Below, one piece after another: positions 8,716 to 20,881 of a stretch of 64,000 nucleotides of DNA. Below the pieces are notes generated by a model. That model saw nothing but the letters and a program-made list of their open reading frames with translations. It was not told the origin of the DNA and made no database searches. The stretch is from Thermoanaerobacterium aotearoense (GTDB taxonomy: Bacteria > Bacillota > Thermoanaerobacteria > Thermoanaerobacterales > Thermoanaerobacteraceae): contig NZ_CP047602.1 in assembly GCF_009905255.1 (NCBI RefSeq), forward strand, positions 682,001-746,000, read 5' to 3'. The stretch's first letter is position 1. Each line of letters starts with the position of its first letter. Position numbers and translations under genes: made by a program.

Positions 8716-10035
8716 ATGAACGAAAGACTTACTAACAATTGGTTTATGAAATGGATGGAGTCATCTTTGATGCCTGTACTGGCAAGGATTGCTCAAAATG
8801 TCATACTTCAATCTATAAGAGATGCTTTTTCAAGTTTTGCATTGCCAGTCATATTGACAGGTTCATTGTTTCTGATAATAGCTAATCCACCACTTGCAGA
8901 AGGTGCAAATTGGGGCCCTATTGTGGCATGGGCTAATGCTATTAAGCCTATTGCTGGTCAGTTGATGATTCCTTTCAACTTATCGTTTGGCATTATGGCT
9001 TTGATGGTTGCCTTTGGTACAGCATATAGTTTGGCTACTCGCTGGGATCTTGATGAAGCAATGACAGGTATCATTTCAATGTTAGCATTTTTGGTTACGA
9101 CGTTCCCAGCATCAGACGTTACAAAGGTAAGCTTTGGCGATGTTTTAAATTACCTTGGTGGACAAGGTTTATTTGTAGCTATAATCATAGGTGTATTGAC
9201 AGCAGTTGTTGTTAGATTCTTCAATAAGCAAGGTCTTGTCATTAAAATGCCTGAAGCCGTACCACCTTATGTTGTAAGAAGCTTTATGGCACTTGTGCCG
9301 ATGTTTGTCATGGTTGTATCAGCTTGGATAGTAGAGTGGATCGTATGGGCTAACTTCAAAGTCACATTGCCACAGTTGGTAATAGAGCTATTTAAGCCGC
9401 TTGTTGCAGCATCAAATAGCTACTGGGCAGCTTTAGCTGAAATCATCCTTATGATGCTTTTGTGGTCGCTTGGAATACACGGCATGAATGTCGTATCATC
9501 CATAGCATATCCTTTCTGGATGAGCCAGCTTGCTGCAAATGTAAAAGCATTAAATGCACATCAACCGATGACAGGTATTGTCACAGAGCCATTCTTCCAC
9601 ATGTTCACACACCTTGGAGGTTCAGGTACAACATGGCCTCTTGTCATAATGTTCTTGTTCTCAGCATCAAAACAGCTTAAGACGATAGGTACAGCAGAGC
9701 TTATTCCTGCTATATTCAATATAAATGAACCGCTTATTTTCGGTGCTCCAATAGTTTTGAATCCTATATTGATGATACCATTTATAATTGCACCTGCAGC
9801 GGTTGTGACGATAAACTACATCGCATTCCATTTCCACTTAGTAACAGGACCATTGTACCAGCTTCCATTTACAGTTCCTGTGTTTATAGGTGGTTTCATA
9901 TCAAGTGGTCTTGACTGGAGAGGACCGATTCTACAGCTTGTAAACCTGATTGTAGCAGGTATCATATACTACCCATTCTTCAAAATGTATGAAGCACAGC
10001 TTTTGAAGAATGAAAGAGAGCTTGAGGAAAAATAA
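8716..10035 (+). CDS. celB: PTS lactose/cellobiose-specific EIIC permease
   Basis: Membrane translocation subunit, 439 aa, about ten hydrophobic segments. The class motif region GIHGMNVV and the sugar-site stretch FNINEPLIFGAPIVLNP (conserved Asn-Glu-Pro) are present. It imports and allows phosphorylation of a disaccharide, probably cellobiose. It lies 11 bp after EIIB with GGAGG. Its 3' end is oddly duplicated: the last ten codons plus 11 bp downstream are repeated in tandem (see repeat at 10005). Confidence 0.93.
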   Translation: MNERLTNNWFMKWMESSLMPVLARIAQNVILQSIRDAFSSFALPVILTGSLFLIIANPPLAEGANWGPIVAWANAIKPIAGQLMIPFNLSFGIMALMVAFGTAYSLATRWDLDEAMTGIISMLAFLVTTFPASDVTKVSFGDVLNYLGGQGLFVAIIIGVLTAVVVRFFNKQGLVIKMPEAVPPYVVRSFMALVPMFVMVVSAWIVEWIVWANFKVTLPQLVIELFKPLVAASNSYWAALAEIILMMLLWSLGIHGMNVVSSIAYPFWMSQLAANVKALNAHQPMTGIVTEPFFHMFTHLGGSGTTWPLVIMFLFSASKQLKTIGTAELIPAIFNINEPLIFGAPIVLNPILMIPFIIAPAAVVTINYIAFHFHLVTGPLYQLPFTVPVFIGGFISSGLDWRGPILQLVNLIVAGIIYYPFFKMYEAQLLKNERELEEK

Positions 10036-10088
10036 TTAAAAATATAGAAGAATGAAAGAGAGATTGAGGAAAAATAATTAAAAATATA
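10005..10088. repeat. Tandem 42-bp duplication spanning the end of the EIIC gene
   Basis: Copy 1 is 10005-10046 and copy 2 is 10047-10088, directly adjacent. They differ at one position only (C in copy 1, A in copy 2, 17 bases in). Copy 1 holds the last codons and stop of the EIIC gene; copy 2 is untranslated and now forms the spacer before the EIIA gene. Confidence 0.95.
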
Positions 10089-10105
10089 TAAGGAGAAACC
10101 CTTTG

Positions 10106-10423
10106 ATGGAATTAGAGCAAATTATATACAATTTGGTCTTGCACGGCGGAAACGCCAGAGGCGAGGCGTATGAAGCATTAGATGCAGCAGAAAAAGGGGA
10201 TTTTGAATCTGCCGAGAAGCATCTAGAAAAGGCTGATGAAGAATTTTACGCAGGTCATGATTATCAAAACGCATTAGTGCAAGGTGAACAAAGCGAAGCA
10301 CCTAACTTCCTTGTTATACACGCTCAAGATCAGCTTATGACGGCTCTTGCAGAAAAGAATCTCATAAGAAGGCTTATAGAACTTTACAAGAGGTTAGATG
10401 CCCTTGAAAAGAAAGTAAAATAG
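10106..10423 (+). CDS. celC: PTS lactose/cellobiose-specific EIIA subunit
   Basis: A 105-aa cytoplasmic helical phosphocarrier accepting phosphate from HPr on a His. The active site IHAQDQLMTA contains His72 and the metal-binding Asp75 of this class. ATG 10106 is chosen over TTG 10103 because AAGGAGA at 10090-10096 is better spaced. Last gene of the operon, followed by a strong terminator. Confidence 0.93.
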   Translation: MELEQIIYNLVLHGGNARGEAYEALDAAEKGDFESAEKHLEKADEEFYAGHDYQNALVQGEQSEAPNFLVIHAQDQLMTALAEKNLIRRLIELYKRLDALEKKVK

Positions 10424-10429
10424 ACATTG

Positions 10430-10464
10430 AATTAAAAGGTGAGTCATCCTCACCTTTTAATTTT
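10430..10464 (+). terminator. Terminator of the PTS operon
   Basis: A 14-bp perfect stem AATTAAAAGGTGAG/CTCACCTTTTAATT with loop TCATC. The A-rich left arm would also allow termination of leftward transcription. Confidence 0.9.
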
Positions 10465-10514
10465 GCCATCAAGATATGTCTAAAGATGCTTTTTATCTTT
10501 TTTGCTTTAAAGTA

Positions 10515-10543
10515 TTGAATAATTTGTGCAAATTTTGTACAAT
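10515..10543 (+). promoter_or_regulatory. Promoter of yerC
   Basis: TTGAAT (10515-10520) and TACAAT (10538-10543), 17-bp spacing. Confidence 0.6.
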
Positions 10544-10588
10544 GGAGATGGACATTTTATAAAAAATTTTAAGAGAGAGGGATTGTCG

Positions 10589-10888
10589 ATGTACGATTCT
10601 AAAATAAGGGACGAGAACGTGGACAAGCTTTTTGAAGCGATCTTAATGCTTAAAGACATGGAAGAATGTTATCGTTTTTTTGAAGATATAGCTACCATAA
10701 ACGAGGTTAAGTCGCTGGCTCAAAGGCTTCAAGTGGCTAAAATGTTAAGAGATAGAAAGACGTATATAGAAATAGCCGAAAAGACAGGTGCCAGCACCGC
10801 CACAATAAGCAGAGTCAACAGGGCGCTTAATTATGGAGCAAATGGATACAATTTGATTTTAGATAGATTAAAGGAGAAATCTCGGTAA
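10589..10888 (+). CDS. yerC: YerC/YecD family TrpR-like protein
   Basis: A 99-aa TrpR-fold helix-turn-helix protein. The region EVKSLAQRLQVAKML and the recognition helix in TGASTATISRVNRAL are typical of the YerC/TrpR-related family found upstream of pcrA in many Firmicutes. It probably binds DNA, but its ligand and targets are poorly known. The true start is ATG 10589 after AGAGAGGG; the upstream in-frame ATG at 10526 falls inside the promoter. The gene end lies inside its own terminator stem. Confidence 0.88.
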   Translation: MYDSKIRDENVDKLFEAILMLKDMEECYRFFEDIATINEVKSLAQRLQVAKMLRDRKTYIEIAEKTGASTATISRVNRALNYGANGYNLILDRLKEKSR

Positions 10889-10904
10889 AGCCGAGATTTT
10901 ATTT
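10877..10904 (+). terminator. Terminator of yerC, overlapping its stop codon
   Basis: AAATCTCGG/CCGAGATTT, 9-bp stem with loop TAAAG (containing the stop codon TAA) and a T-rich tail. Confidence 0.85.
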
Positions 10905-10929
10905 GATTATGGACATGATGATAAAATGG

Positions 10930-10958
10930 TTGATTAATTAAAAAGTTACATATACAAT
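10930..10958 (+). promoter_or_regulatory. Promoter of pcrA-ligA
   Basis: TTGATT (10930-10935) and TACAAT (10953-10958), 17-bp spacing; an alternative TATAAT follows at 10958. Confidence 0.55.
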
Positions 10959-11003
10959 ATAATCGTAAGTTTAGGTACAAATAATTTGTTTGGAGTGAAT
11001 TGG

Positions 11004-13154
11004 ATGAATATTCTTGAAGGACTAAATGACAGACAGAAGGAGGCAGTTGTCACTACAGAAGGACCTGTTTTGATTTTGGCTGGTGCAGGCAGCGGCAAGA
11101 CGAGAGTTTTGACGCATAGAATTGCATATCTTGTAAGAGAAAAAAATGTGTCACCAGCAAATATCATAGCCATTACCTTTACAAACAAAGCGGCAGAGGA
11201 AATGAAGGATAGAGTGGAATCATTGCTGGGATATGTAGGGGATATTTGGGTTTCCACATTCCATTCGGCATGTGTCCGCATATTGAGAAGGGATATTGAA
11301 AAAATAGGGTATGACAGGAATTTCGTAATATACGATACACAAGATCAAAAAACGCTGATTTCTGACTGTATAAAAGAATTGAATTTGAATGACAAGCAGT
11401 ACACGGCAAAAGGCGTGTTATCCGCCATATCAAAAGCCAAAGATAAGATGATATCACCAGATGACTTTCTATTAGAGTTTGGCAATGACTACAGAAATAA
11501 GAAAATAGCTGACGTCTATAAATTGTACCAGAAGAAACTCAAAAAGGACAATGCACTGGATTTCGATGACATAATAATAAAGACGATAGAGCTTTTTAAG
11601 AAAAACGAAGATATACTGAAATATTATCAAGATAAATTCAGATATATAATGATAGATGAGTATCAGGATACAAACAGGCCACAGTATGAATTTGTGAATC
11701 TATTGGCTAAAAAGTACAGAAACCTTTGCGTCGTAGGTGATGATGATCAAAGCATATATGGATGGAGAGGAGCCGATATAAAAAATATTTTAGATTTTGA
11801 GAAAGACTATCCGGAGGCAAAAGTTATAAAGCTTGAACAAAATTACCGCTCAACGCAGGTTATACTTGATGCAGCCAACAGCGTCATTGACAACAATGTT
11901 AAAAGAAAGAGAAAAAAATTGTGGACAGATAATAAAAACGGTGAAAAGATTGTCATATGGGAAGCACAGAATGAGAGAGATGAGGCTAATTTTATCATAG
12001 AGACGATAAAAAACTTGATTTCTGAGGGAAGAAAGTATTCAGATTTTGCGGTTTTATACAGGACGAACGCTCAGTCCCGTATATTTGAAGAGACTTGTAT
12101 GGCGAATGACATACCATATAAATTGGTTGGGGCATTGAGGTTTTACGATCGAAAAGAGATAAAGGACATTATCGCGTATTTAAGGATTCTTGTAAATCCG
12201 TACGATGATGTGTCACTAAAGAGGATAATAAATGTGCCTAAAAGAGGCATTGGAGAGTCTACCGTAGCTTCTTTAGAAAAATACGCTTTAGACCACGATA
12301 CAAGCATGTACTTCGCGATTCCTCATGTTGAGGTCAGTGGAAGAACGAGAAAGGCGCTTGATGGCTTTAAAGAGCTTATTGACGATCTGATAAGCCAGCT
12401 TGACTTTATGACTGTCACTGAAGTTATCGACTATGTACTTGATAAAACTGGGTATATAGAGGAGCTTAAAGCAGATGGCACTGAAGAATCTGAAGGAAGA
12501 ATAGAAAATATAAATGAATTTATCGGCGCAGCACGTGAATTCATGGAAAGCTCACAGGATAAATCTTTAGAAGCCTTTTTATCAGGCATAACATTGGTAT
12601 CCGATATTGATACGACAGGCGAAATCGGTGAAAGCGTAGTTTTAATGACGCTGCATTCGGCTAAAGGGCTCGAATTTCCTGTCGTATTTATGGCAGGAAT
12701 GGAAGAAGGGATATTCCCAAACTCTATGTCGTTTGTTGACGAGCATGAATTGGAAGAGGAAAGAAGGCTGTGCTATGTGGGTATAACTCGGGCAAAAGAA
12801 AGGCTTTTTATGACTTATGCGAGAAATAGAAATTTGTACGGCAAGCCACAGTACAATACAGCCTCAAGGTTTATTAACGAAGTTCCTCGGGATTTGGTCA
12901 TCGAATACGACAAAGGTAATGTTAAAAGAAATGACTATGTTTCAGTGTCGTCGTATATAAATACTTTTGCAAGGAAAGCGAATAATAAAGAAAACTACAA
13001 TCCTGGAGATAAGGTTGAACACAAATTATGGGGTATTGGAACTGTGGTGAGTGTGGATGGAAACGGCGATGACAAAGAATTGACTGTTGCATTTCCTAAT
13101 GTTGGCATAAAGAGGTTGTCCTTGAAATACGCTCCAATCAGGGCTATATCGTAA
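11004..13154 (+). CDS. pcrA: ATP-dependent DNA helicase PcrA (UvrD/Rep family)
   Basis: Superfamily 1A 3'-5' helicase of 716 aa used in repair, rolling-circle replication and removal of RecA or stalled polymerase. Walker A is AGAGSGKT, motif II is DEYQDTNR, motif III is GDDDQSIYGWRG, and motif VI is RLCYVGITRAKE. The C-terminal tail with a Tudor-like VEHKLWGIGTVV segment, which binds RNA polymerase in PcrA proteins, is complete. ATG 11004 follows GGAGTG with 6-bp spacing. It is followed after 12 bp by ligA, a conserved pair. Confidence 0.97.
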   Translation: MNILEGLNDRQKEAVVTTEGPVLILAGAGSGKTRVLTHRIAYLVREKNVSPANIIAITFTNKAAEEMKDRVESLLGYVGDIWVSTFHSACVRILRRDIEKIGYDRNFVIYDTQDQKTLISDCIKELNLNDKQYTAKGVLSAISKAKDKMISPDDFLLEFGNDYRNKKIADVYKLYQKKLKKDNALDFDDIIIKTIELFKKNEDILKYYQDKFRYIMIDEYQDTNRPQYEFVNLLAKKYRNLCVVGDDDQSIYGWRGADIKNILDFEKDYPEAKVIKLEQNYRSTQVILDAANSVIDNNVKRKRKKLWTDNKNGEKIVIWEAQNERDEANFIIETIKNLISEGRKYSDFAVLYRTNAQSRIFEETCMANDIPYKLVGALRFYDRKEIKDIIAYLRILVNPYDDVSLKRIINVPKRGIGESTVASLEKYALDHDTSMYFAIPHVEVSGRTRKALDGFKELIDDLISQLDFMTVTEVIDYVLDKTGYIEELKADGTEESEGRIENINEFIGAAREFMESSQDKSLEAFLSGITLVSDIDTTGEIGESVVLMTLHSAKGLEFPVVFMAGMEEGIFPNSMSFVDEHELEEERRLCYVGITRAKERLFMTYARNRNLYGKPQYNTASRFINEVPRDLVIEYDKGNVKRNDYVSVSSYINTFARKANNKENYNPGDKVEHKLWGIGTVVSVDGNGDDKELTVAFPNVGIKRLSLKYAPIRAIS

Positions 13155-15146
<1,992 letters not shown>

Positions 15147-15204
15147 TAAAATTAACTAAATGATGATTTTTATTAGTATTTAAGAGTTGAAAGGGTGTGT
15201 ATGC

Positions 15205-15492
15205 ATGTCAATTACAAAAGACCAAGTTATCCACGTATCAAAATTGGCGAGGCTTAAATTTTCTGATGACGAGTTAGAGAAGTTTTCTCATCAGCTTGAT
15301 AGCATTATAAAATATGTGGACAAGTTAAATGAGCTAAATACAGATGACATAGAGCCTACAGCTCATATTGTCCCAATAAGCAATGTTTTCCGTGAAGATG
15401 AAGTTGTCCCATCAATGGATAGAGAAAAAATCCTTATGAATGCTAAAGAAAAAGAAGACGGATGCTTTAAAGTGCCAAAGATAATCGAGTGA
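15205..15492 (+). CDS. gatC: Aspartyl/glutamyl-tRNA amidotransferase subunit C
   Basis: A 95-aa small subunit that stabilises GatA in GatCAB, the enzyme converting Glu-tRNA(Gln) and often Asp-tRNA(Asn) to the amides. The [18 protein letters not shown] start and DDIEPTAHI centre are family hallmarks. ATG 15205 follows GAAAGGGTG; the earlier in-frame TTG lies within the leader. First gene of gatC-gatA-gatB. Confidence 0.95.
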   Translation: MSITKDQVIHVSKLARLKFSDDELEKFSHQLDSIIKYVDKLNELNTDDIEPTAHIVPISNVFREDEVVPSMDREKILMNAKEKEDGCFKVPKIIE

Positions 15493-15502
15493 GGTGATAT
15501 TG

Positions 15503-16972
15503 ATGGAATTGCATGAGCTAACAATACATGAACTTAATGACCTTTTAAAGAAAAAAGAAGTAAGCGCTGTAGAAGTTACAAACTCGTATTTAAAAAGAAT
15601 AAATGAAGTGGAACCGAAGGTAGATGCGTTAATATGTGAAACAGCGGATTTTGCCATTAAAAAAGCCGAAGAAGCTGACAAAATGATTAGGGACGGAAAT
15701 ATAAATGACCTGACAGGTATACCTGTTGTCATAAAGGACAACATGTGTACAGAGAACATAAGAACTACGTGCGCATCGAAAATGCTTGAAGATTTCATTC
15801 CTCCTTATAATGCAACAGTGGTAGAGAACCTTAACAGTCTTGGCGCTGTAATGGTGGGAAAAGCCAATTTGGATGAATTTGCGATGGGTTCGTCTACCGA
15901 AAATTCTGCTTTTAAGACGACTAAAAACCCATGGGACTTGGAAAGAGTGCCTGGAGGTTCATCTGGTGGTTCTGCTGCATCAGTTGCTGCTGATGAATGT
16001 GCATTTTCGCTTGGTTCAGATACAGGCGGTTCTATAAGGCAACCTGCGTCATTATGCGGTGTAGTCGGCATGAAGCCTACATATGGTCTTGTATCCAGAT
16101 ATGGACTTGTGGCGTTTGCATCATCATTAGATCAGATAGGCCCTATCACAAAGGACGTGACAGATTGCGCTATTGTGCTAAATGCCATAACAGGCCATGA
16201 TCCAAAAGATTCTACCTCTGTAGACAATGTTAGAAAAAGTGATTATAAGGAATTCTTAAAAGACGAAATAAAGGGAATGAAGATAGGATATGCAAAAGAA
16301 TTCTTTAGACAAGGGCTTGACGAAGGAGTAAAAAAATCCATTGAAAATGCGCTAAAGACATTTGAGGAATTAGGAGCTGAAATAAGAGAGATAAGCCTTA
16401 AATACATGGATTACGCGCTGGCGGCGTATTACATAGTAGCGTCTGCGGAGGCAAGTTCAAATTTGGCAAGGTATGATGGCATACGGTATGGCCACGCAGC
16501 AGAAAAATACGAGGACCTTATCGACATGTACATGGTATCCAGAAGCGAAGGCTTTGGCAAAGAAGTAAAAAGAAGGATAATGTTAGGCACATACGCATTA
16601 AGCTCTGGGTATTATGATGCGTACTACAATAAAGCGTTAAAGGTAAGGACGCTTATTAAACAGGACTATGAAAAGGCTTTTCAAGATGTGGATGTAATTG
16701 TAGGGCCGACATCGCCTACGGTAGCATTTAAAATCGGCGAAAGAGTGGAAGATCCATTGGCAATGTACTTGGCTGATGTATATACAGTTCCAGTTAACAT
16801 AGCGGGACTCCCGGGATTGTCGCTGCCGTGCGGACTTTCAGAAGGGCTTCCTGTAGGTCTTCAGATCGTCGGTAAGCATTTTGATGAAGGAACGATATTG
16901 AACGCAGCATATGCATTTGAAAAGGCGTGCAATTTTACTGCAAAACCAAGTTTTAAAGGTGGTGCTAAATGA
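15503..16972 (+). CDS. gatA: Aspartyl/glutamyl-tRNA amidotransferase subunit A
   Basis: Amidase-signature glutaminase subunit, 489 aa, which releases ammonia from glutamine for GatB. The catalytic Ser-cis-Ser-Lys region is visible: Lys in VVIKDNM, and the Gly/Ser-rich [14 protein letters not shown] plus [14 protein letters not shown] 15503 is preferred, as GAGGTG at 15491-15496 sits before it. It overlaps gatB by 4 bp. Confidence 0.97.
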   Translation: MELHELTIHELNDLLKKKEVSAVEVTNSYLKRINEVEPKVDALICETADFAIKKAEEADKMIRDGNINDLTGIPVVIKDNMCTENIRTTCASKMLEDFIPPYNATVVENLNSLGAVMVGKANLDEFAMGSSTENSAFKTTKNPWDLERVPGGSSGGSAASVAADECAFSLGSDTGGSIRQPASLCGVVGMKPTYGLVSRYGLVAFASSLDQIGPITKDVTDCAIVLNAITGHDPKDSTSVDNVRKSDYKEFLKDEIKGMKIGYAKEFFRQGLDEGVKKSIENALKTFEELGAEIREISLKYMDYALAAYYIVASAEASSNLARYDGIRYGHAAEKYEDLIDMYMVSRSEGFGKEVKRRIMLGTYALSSGYYDAYYNKALKVRTLIKQDYEKAFQDVDVIVGPTSPTVAFKIGERVEDPLAMYLADVYTVPVNIAGLPGLSLPCGLSEGLPVGLQIVGKHFDEGTILNAAYAFEKACNFTAKPSFKGGAK

Positions 16973-18402
16973 TGAATTACGAAGCAGTCATAGGACTTGA
17001 GGTGCATGCAGAGCTTCTTACGAAGACGAAAATATTCTGCAATTGTACTACTGAATTTGGCGGTGAACCAAATACACATGTTTGCCCAGTGTGTTTAGGA
17101 TTGCCAGGCACTTTGCCTGTTTTAAACAAAAAAGTTGTAGAGTATGCTGTAAAGGCAGGACTTGCATTAAATTGTGAAATATCTAAATTTAGCAAAATGG
17201 ATAGAAAAAATTATTTTTATCCAGACTTGCCAAAAGCTTATCAAATATCACAGTACGATCTTCCTCTATGCAAAAATGGATATGTAGAAATAGAGACATC
17301 TGATGGGGCAAAAAAGAAAATAGGGCTTACCAGGATACACATAGAAGAAGACGCCGGCAAGCTAATGCATGAGAATGTAGATGGTTCATTAGTAGATTAC
17401 AACAGGACAGGTGTGCCGCTTATTGAGATAGTGTCCGAGCCAGACATGAGTACTCCTGAGGAAGCGTACCTGTACTTGACTAAATTGAAAAGCGTCCTTG
17501 AGTACTCAGAAGTTTCTGACTGCAAAATGCAGGAAGGATCTTTAAGGGTTGATACAAACGTATCGGTAAGGCCTGCTGGAAGCAAAGAGTTTGGAACAAA
17601 GATCGAACTTAAAAACTTAAATTCGTTTAAAGCTGTTCAGAAGGCATTGGAATACGAAATAAAAAGGCAAATAAAGCTTTTGGAAAATGGCGAGACGATA
17701 GTACAAGAGACTCGCCGCTGGAACGAGCAAAAAGGCATTACTGAGTCGATGCGCTCTAAAGAGGAAGCACATGATTACAGGTATTTTCCAGATCCAGATC
17801 TTGTGCCAATAATAGTCTCTGATGAATGGAAGGAAGAAATAAGGAAATCCCTTCCTGAAATGCCTGAGCACAAGAAGGAAAGGTTTGTCACACAATACGG
17901 AATTCCAGAATACGATGCATCTGTAATTACTTCATCAAAACCATTGGCAGACTTTTTTGAGAAGTGCGTTTTGGAGTATTCATCAGCCAAAACAGTAAGC
18001 AATTGGATAATGGGTGAAATGATGAGGCTTTTGAAGGAAACAGGAAAAGAAGTCGAAGAAGTTTTGATTAAGCCTCATCAAATGGCTTCGCTTTTGAACT
18101 TGATAGACAATGGTACCATCACAGGTTCTATCGCTAAAACAGTTTTTGAGGAAATGTTTGCAACAGGTAAAAATCCTGAGGAAATTGTAGAGGAGAAGGG
18201 TTTAAAGCAGCTTAGCAATGAAGATGAACTTAGGGAAATCGCATTAAAGGTCATCGAGGATAATCCAAAATCTGTTGAAGACTATAAAAATGGCAAAGAC
18301 AAGGCAATAGGCTTCTTAGTAGGACAAATAATGAAAGCGACAAAGGGGAAAGCAAACCCGCAATTGGCAAATAAAATTTTGTTAGAAGAGCTTTCAAAAT
18401 AA
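16969..18402 (+). CDS. gatB: Aspartyl/glutamyl-tRNA amidotransferase subunit B
   Basis: 477-aa kinase/transamidase subunit that activates the misacylated tRNA. The start [13 protein letters not shown], the [11 protein letters not shown] stretch and [16 protein letters not shown] are canonical, and the C-terminal YqeY-like tRNA-binding helix region is complete. ATG 16969 overlaps the gatA stop (ATGA). No gene for glutaminyl-tRNA synthetase is seen in the window, consistent with the transamidation route. Confidence 0.98.
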   Translation: MMNYEAVIGLEVHAELLTKTKIFCNCTTEFGGEPNTHVCPVCLGLPGTLPVLNKKVVEYAVKAGLALNCEISKFSKMDRKNYFYPDLPKAYQISQYDLPLCKNGYVEIETSDGAKKKIGLTRIHIEEDAGKLMHENVDGSLVDYNRTGVPLIEIVSEPDMSTPEEAYLYLTKLKSVLEYSEVSDCKMQEGSLRVDTNVSVRPAGSKEFGTKIELKNLNSFKAVQKALEYEIKRQIKLLENGETIVQETRRWNEQKGITESMRSKEEAHDYRYFPDPDLVPIIVSDEWKEEIRKSLPEMPEHKKERFVTQYGIPEYDASVITSSKPLADFFEKCVLEYSSAKTVSNWIMGEMMRLLKETGKEVEEVLIKPHQMASLLNLIDNGTITGSIAKTVFEEMFATGKNPEEIVEEKGLKQLSNEDELREIALKVIEDNPKSVEDYKNGKDKAIGFLVGQIMKATKGKANPQLANKILLEELSK

Positions 18403-18420
18403 ATATTACTATTTTTAAAA

Positions 18421-18460
18421 AAAAGGCATACACTATTGATGGAGTGTATGCCTTTTAAGT
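18421..18460. terminator. Terminator after gatB
   Basis: AAAAGGCATACACT/AGTGTATGCCTTTT is a 14-bp perfect stem with loop ATTGATGG, flanked by an A run and a short T run. Confidence 0.85.
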
Positions 18461-18831
18461 TTAATATTATTTCAGAATATACTAAAAAATACAAGATAGT
18501 AGTATCATATAAACAATTTTCACTGAATTTTTAATATATACTTGTATAGCAAAACATCTAATGATATAATAAATAAAAATCCTCATAAATTGTTTTAAAA
18601 TTATGAACAGTAAATTTATCTAAATATCGCATGCATAGTATATTATGAGTAAAATGTTTTTAAACGTGCAGTGGATTTTAATTTTCATTAGTTGTAACAT
18701 TAAATTAAAATTTTGTGTTGCCAAAGAAGTTCTTCAAATAAATCATACATAGCTGGGGGTGAGAGATGAGGACTTATTTTTGGGGGGAGTAAAATCAAAA
18801 ATAATTATATTTTGATGGGAGGAAATTTTTG
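18461..18831 (+). other. Long A+T-rich leader of oppA with G-run blocks and a mini-ORF
   Basis: No gene is seen in most of this stretch. Near its end, ATAGCTGGGGGTGAG (18749-18763) nearly repeats a block before the oppA remnant (20882). It is followed by a possible 8-codon ORF (18766-18792, MRTYFWGE) and a six-G run. I cannot assign a known riboswitch class. Confidence 0.4.
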
Positions 18832-20514
18832 ATGAAGAGAAAAAATTGGTTAGCTTTATTGTTGACATTGGTATTAGCACTTTCTGCTTTATTGGCAGGG
18901 TGTTCAGCAAATAATAACAGCAGCTCTCAAAGCAAAAACAATAGTAGCTCAGGTACTCAAACTGCAAAGACAGATGAGCAGGTTCTGACTTTAAACTTAA
19001 GAGCAGATCCGCCAAACTTAAATCCATTTACTTCAACGGACATTGCTTCGTTTGATGTATTAAATGATGTTCTTGAGGGATTAACGAGGTATGATAAGAA
19101 TGGACAGCTTAAGCCAGGTTCCGGCCTTGCAAAAAGCTGGGACATATCAAGCGATGGTCTCACTTATACATTCCATTTGAAAGACGGGATAAAGTGGAGC
19201 GATGGAAATCCAATAACAGCTTATGATTTTGAGTATTCTTGGAAGAAAGTATTAGATCCTAAGACAGCATCACAGTATGCATATCAATTTTATTACATCC
19301 AAGGTGCTGAGGAGTACAACTCTGGCAAAGGTAGTGCTGATCAAGTAGGAATAAAGGCACTTGACGATAAGACTTTGCAAGTCAAGTTAAAAGCGCCTGC
19401 ACCACAGTTTTTAGGTCTTACTGCATTTGGAACATATTTGCCACAGGAGAAATCATTTGTAGAAAAAGTAGGCGTCGATAAATTAGGTTCAAGCCCAGAT
19501 ACGTTGGTGTACAGTGGTCCATTTGTATTAAAACAGTGGAATCACGATCAAAACCTTGTTTTAGAGAAAAACCCTGATTATTGGGATAAAGACAGTGTAA
19601 AGTTACAGAAAGTTAATCTTTTGATAATAAAAGATGCAAATACACAAGCACAAAATTATGATAATGGTACGCTTGATCAGATGAGGGTTCCAAGCGATCT
19701 AATGGATAAGTACAAGAATACAAAAGAATTTTCAATAAAGCCTGTAGCTACAAACTGGTATATACAGTTCAATGATAAGAAAGGAATATTTAAAAACGTA
19801 AATATCAGAAAAGCATTTACATTAGCTATAGACAGAAAGGCATTTACGGAGCAGGTTTTGAAGGATGGTTCTATACCGGCAGAATCGATAGTGCCGCCAG
19901 GTGTACCTGGATATAACGGCGAGGATTTTTCAAAGCAGGATGGTTCACCATTCTTTAAAGACAATGATGTGCAAGCTGCAAAAGATTATCTGAAGAAAGG
20001 GCTTGAAGAGTTAGGCTTAAAAGAATTGCCTACAATTACATTTACAGCAGATGATACAAGTGCAGCTAAAAAGAATGCAGAGGCATTGCAGCAAATGTGG
20101 AATCAAAATCTTGGCGTAAATGTGCAGATAAAGAACGAAGCATTCAAGATAAGAATAGATGATATGAATAAAGGAAATTACGATATGGTATTGGCTGGAT
20201 GGGGTGCAGACTACAATGACCCAATGACATTCCTTGATATGTGGGAGACAAACAATGGCAACAATACTGCCTTCTACAGCAATCCAGAATACGACAAGTT
20301 GATTGATGATGCGAAGTCGACGCCAGACTTGAAGAAGAGAAACGATGATATGATACAGGCAGAGAAAATTGCCATGAACGACATGGCTATAGTTCCACTT
20401 TACTTCCAAGCTTATGCATTAGCTACAAAGAGCTATGTGAAAGATTTGATTGTGCCGACATTTGGTACAGAATTTGAACTTAAGTGGGCATATATAGAAG
20501 GGAAAAACCAATAG
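18832..20514 (+). CDS. oppA: Oligopeptide ABC transporter substrate-binding lipoprotein (SBP family 5)
   Basis: 560-aa extracellular lipoprotein that captures peptides for OppBCDF. The signal peptide ends in the lipobox LLAGC (about residue 24), followed by a Ser/Asn linker. The mature part has the family-5 signatures LRADPPNLNPFTSTD, YTFHLKDGIKWSDGNPITAYDF and DYNDPMTFLDMW. Start ATG 18832 follows GGGAGGA. A terminator separates it from the permease genes, which would make the binding protein the most abundant product. The ligand could be peptides of several lengths, or another family-5 substrate. Confidence 0.93.
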   Translation: MKRKNWLALLLTLVLALSALLAGCSANNNSSSQSKNNSSSGTQTAKTDEQVLTLNLRADPPNLNPFTSTDIASFDVLNDVLEGLTRYDKNGQLKPGSGLAKSWDISSDGLTYTFHLKDGIKWSDGNPITAYDFEYSWKKVLDPKTASQYAYQFYYIQGAEEYNSGKGSADQVGIKALDDKTLQVKLKAPAPQFLGLTAFGTYLPQEKSFVEKVGVDKLGSSPDTLVYSGPFVLKQWNHDQNLVLEKNPDYWDKDSVKLQKVNLLIIKDANTQAQNYDNGTLDQMRVPSDLMDKYKNTKEFSIKPVATNWYIQFNDKKGIFKNVNIRKAFTLAIDRKAFTEQVLKDGSIPAESIVPPGVPGYNGEDFSKQDGSPFFKDNDVQAAKDYLKKGLEELGLKELPTITFTADDTSAAKKNAEALQQMWNQNLGVNVQIKNEAFKIRIDDMNKGNYDMVLAGWGADYNDPMTFLDMWETNNGNNTAFYSNPEYDKLIDDAKSTPDLKKRNDDMIQAEKIAMNDMAIVPLYFQAYALATKSYVKDLIVPTFGTEFELKWAYIEGKNQ

Positions 20515-20533
20515 AAATTCATCAATGTGAATG

Positions 20534-20560
20534 AACCGGGGTCAATTCCCCGGTTTTTGC
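20534..20560 (+). terminator. Terminator after oppA
   Basis: AACCGGGG/CCCCGGTT, 8-bp G+C-rich stem with loop TCAATT followed by a T run. Confidence 0.92.
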
Positions 20561-20881
20561 ATGTTTGCAAATTTTCGTGCAATTCAACAAAGATTTTAAT
20601 TAGCTCAAAAAATTGCCGAAATACTTTAAAATATTGAGATTGATTGTCAATGGTGCTATACTTAAAAAGTATTTAGTTTACAAATAACAATATTTTTATG
20701 AGGTTTTTATGACAAAATTTTTTATAGTTTAAAATAAGTAAATTATGGCGTTTCTTTGCAAATGTAAAGGGTAAAAATTTGTTATTGATTAATAAATTTA
20801 AATGTAATAAAATTTATGTATATAAAAAATTCAATTATCATATAAATCAAAAAATACAAATAGCGGGGGGTGTTTTTAGGT
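20561..20881 (+). other. A+T-rich intergenic stretch between oppA and the remnant
   Basis: No coding frame is supported. An inverted repeat ATACTT/AAGTAT lies near 20658-20672. G runs begin at 20863 (six Gs). It presumably carries the promoter for oppBCDF, but no clear -35/-10 pair was found. Confidence 0.3.

Noticed and set aside
18461-18748. Riboswitch or T-box in the oppA leader
   Set aside because: No conserved T-box sequence or known aptamer core was found; the stretch is only A+T-rich.
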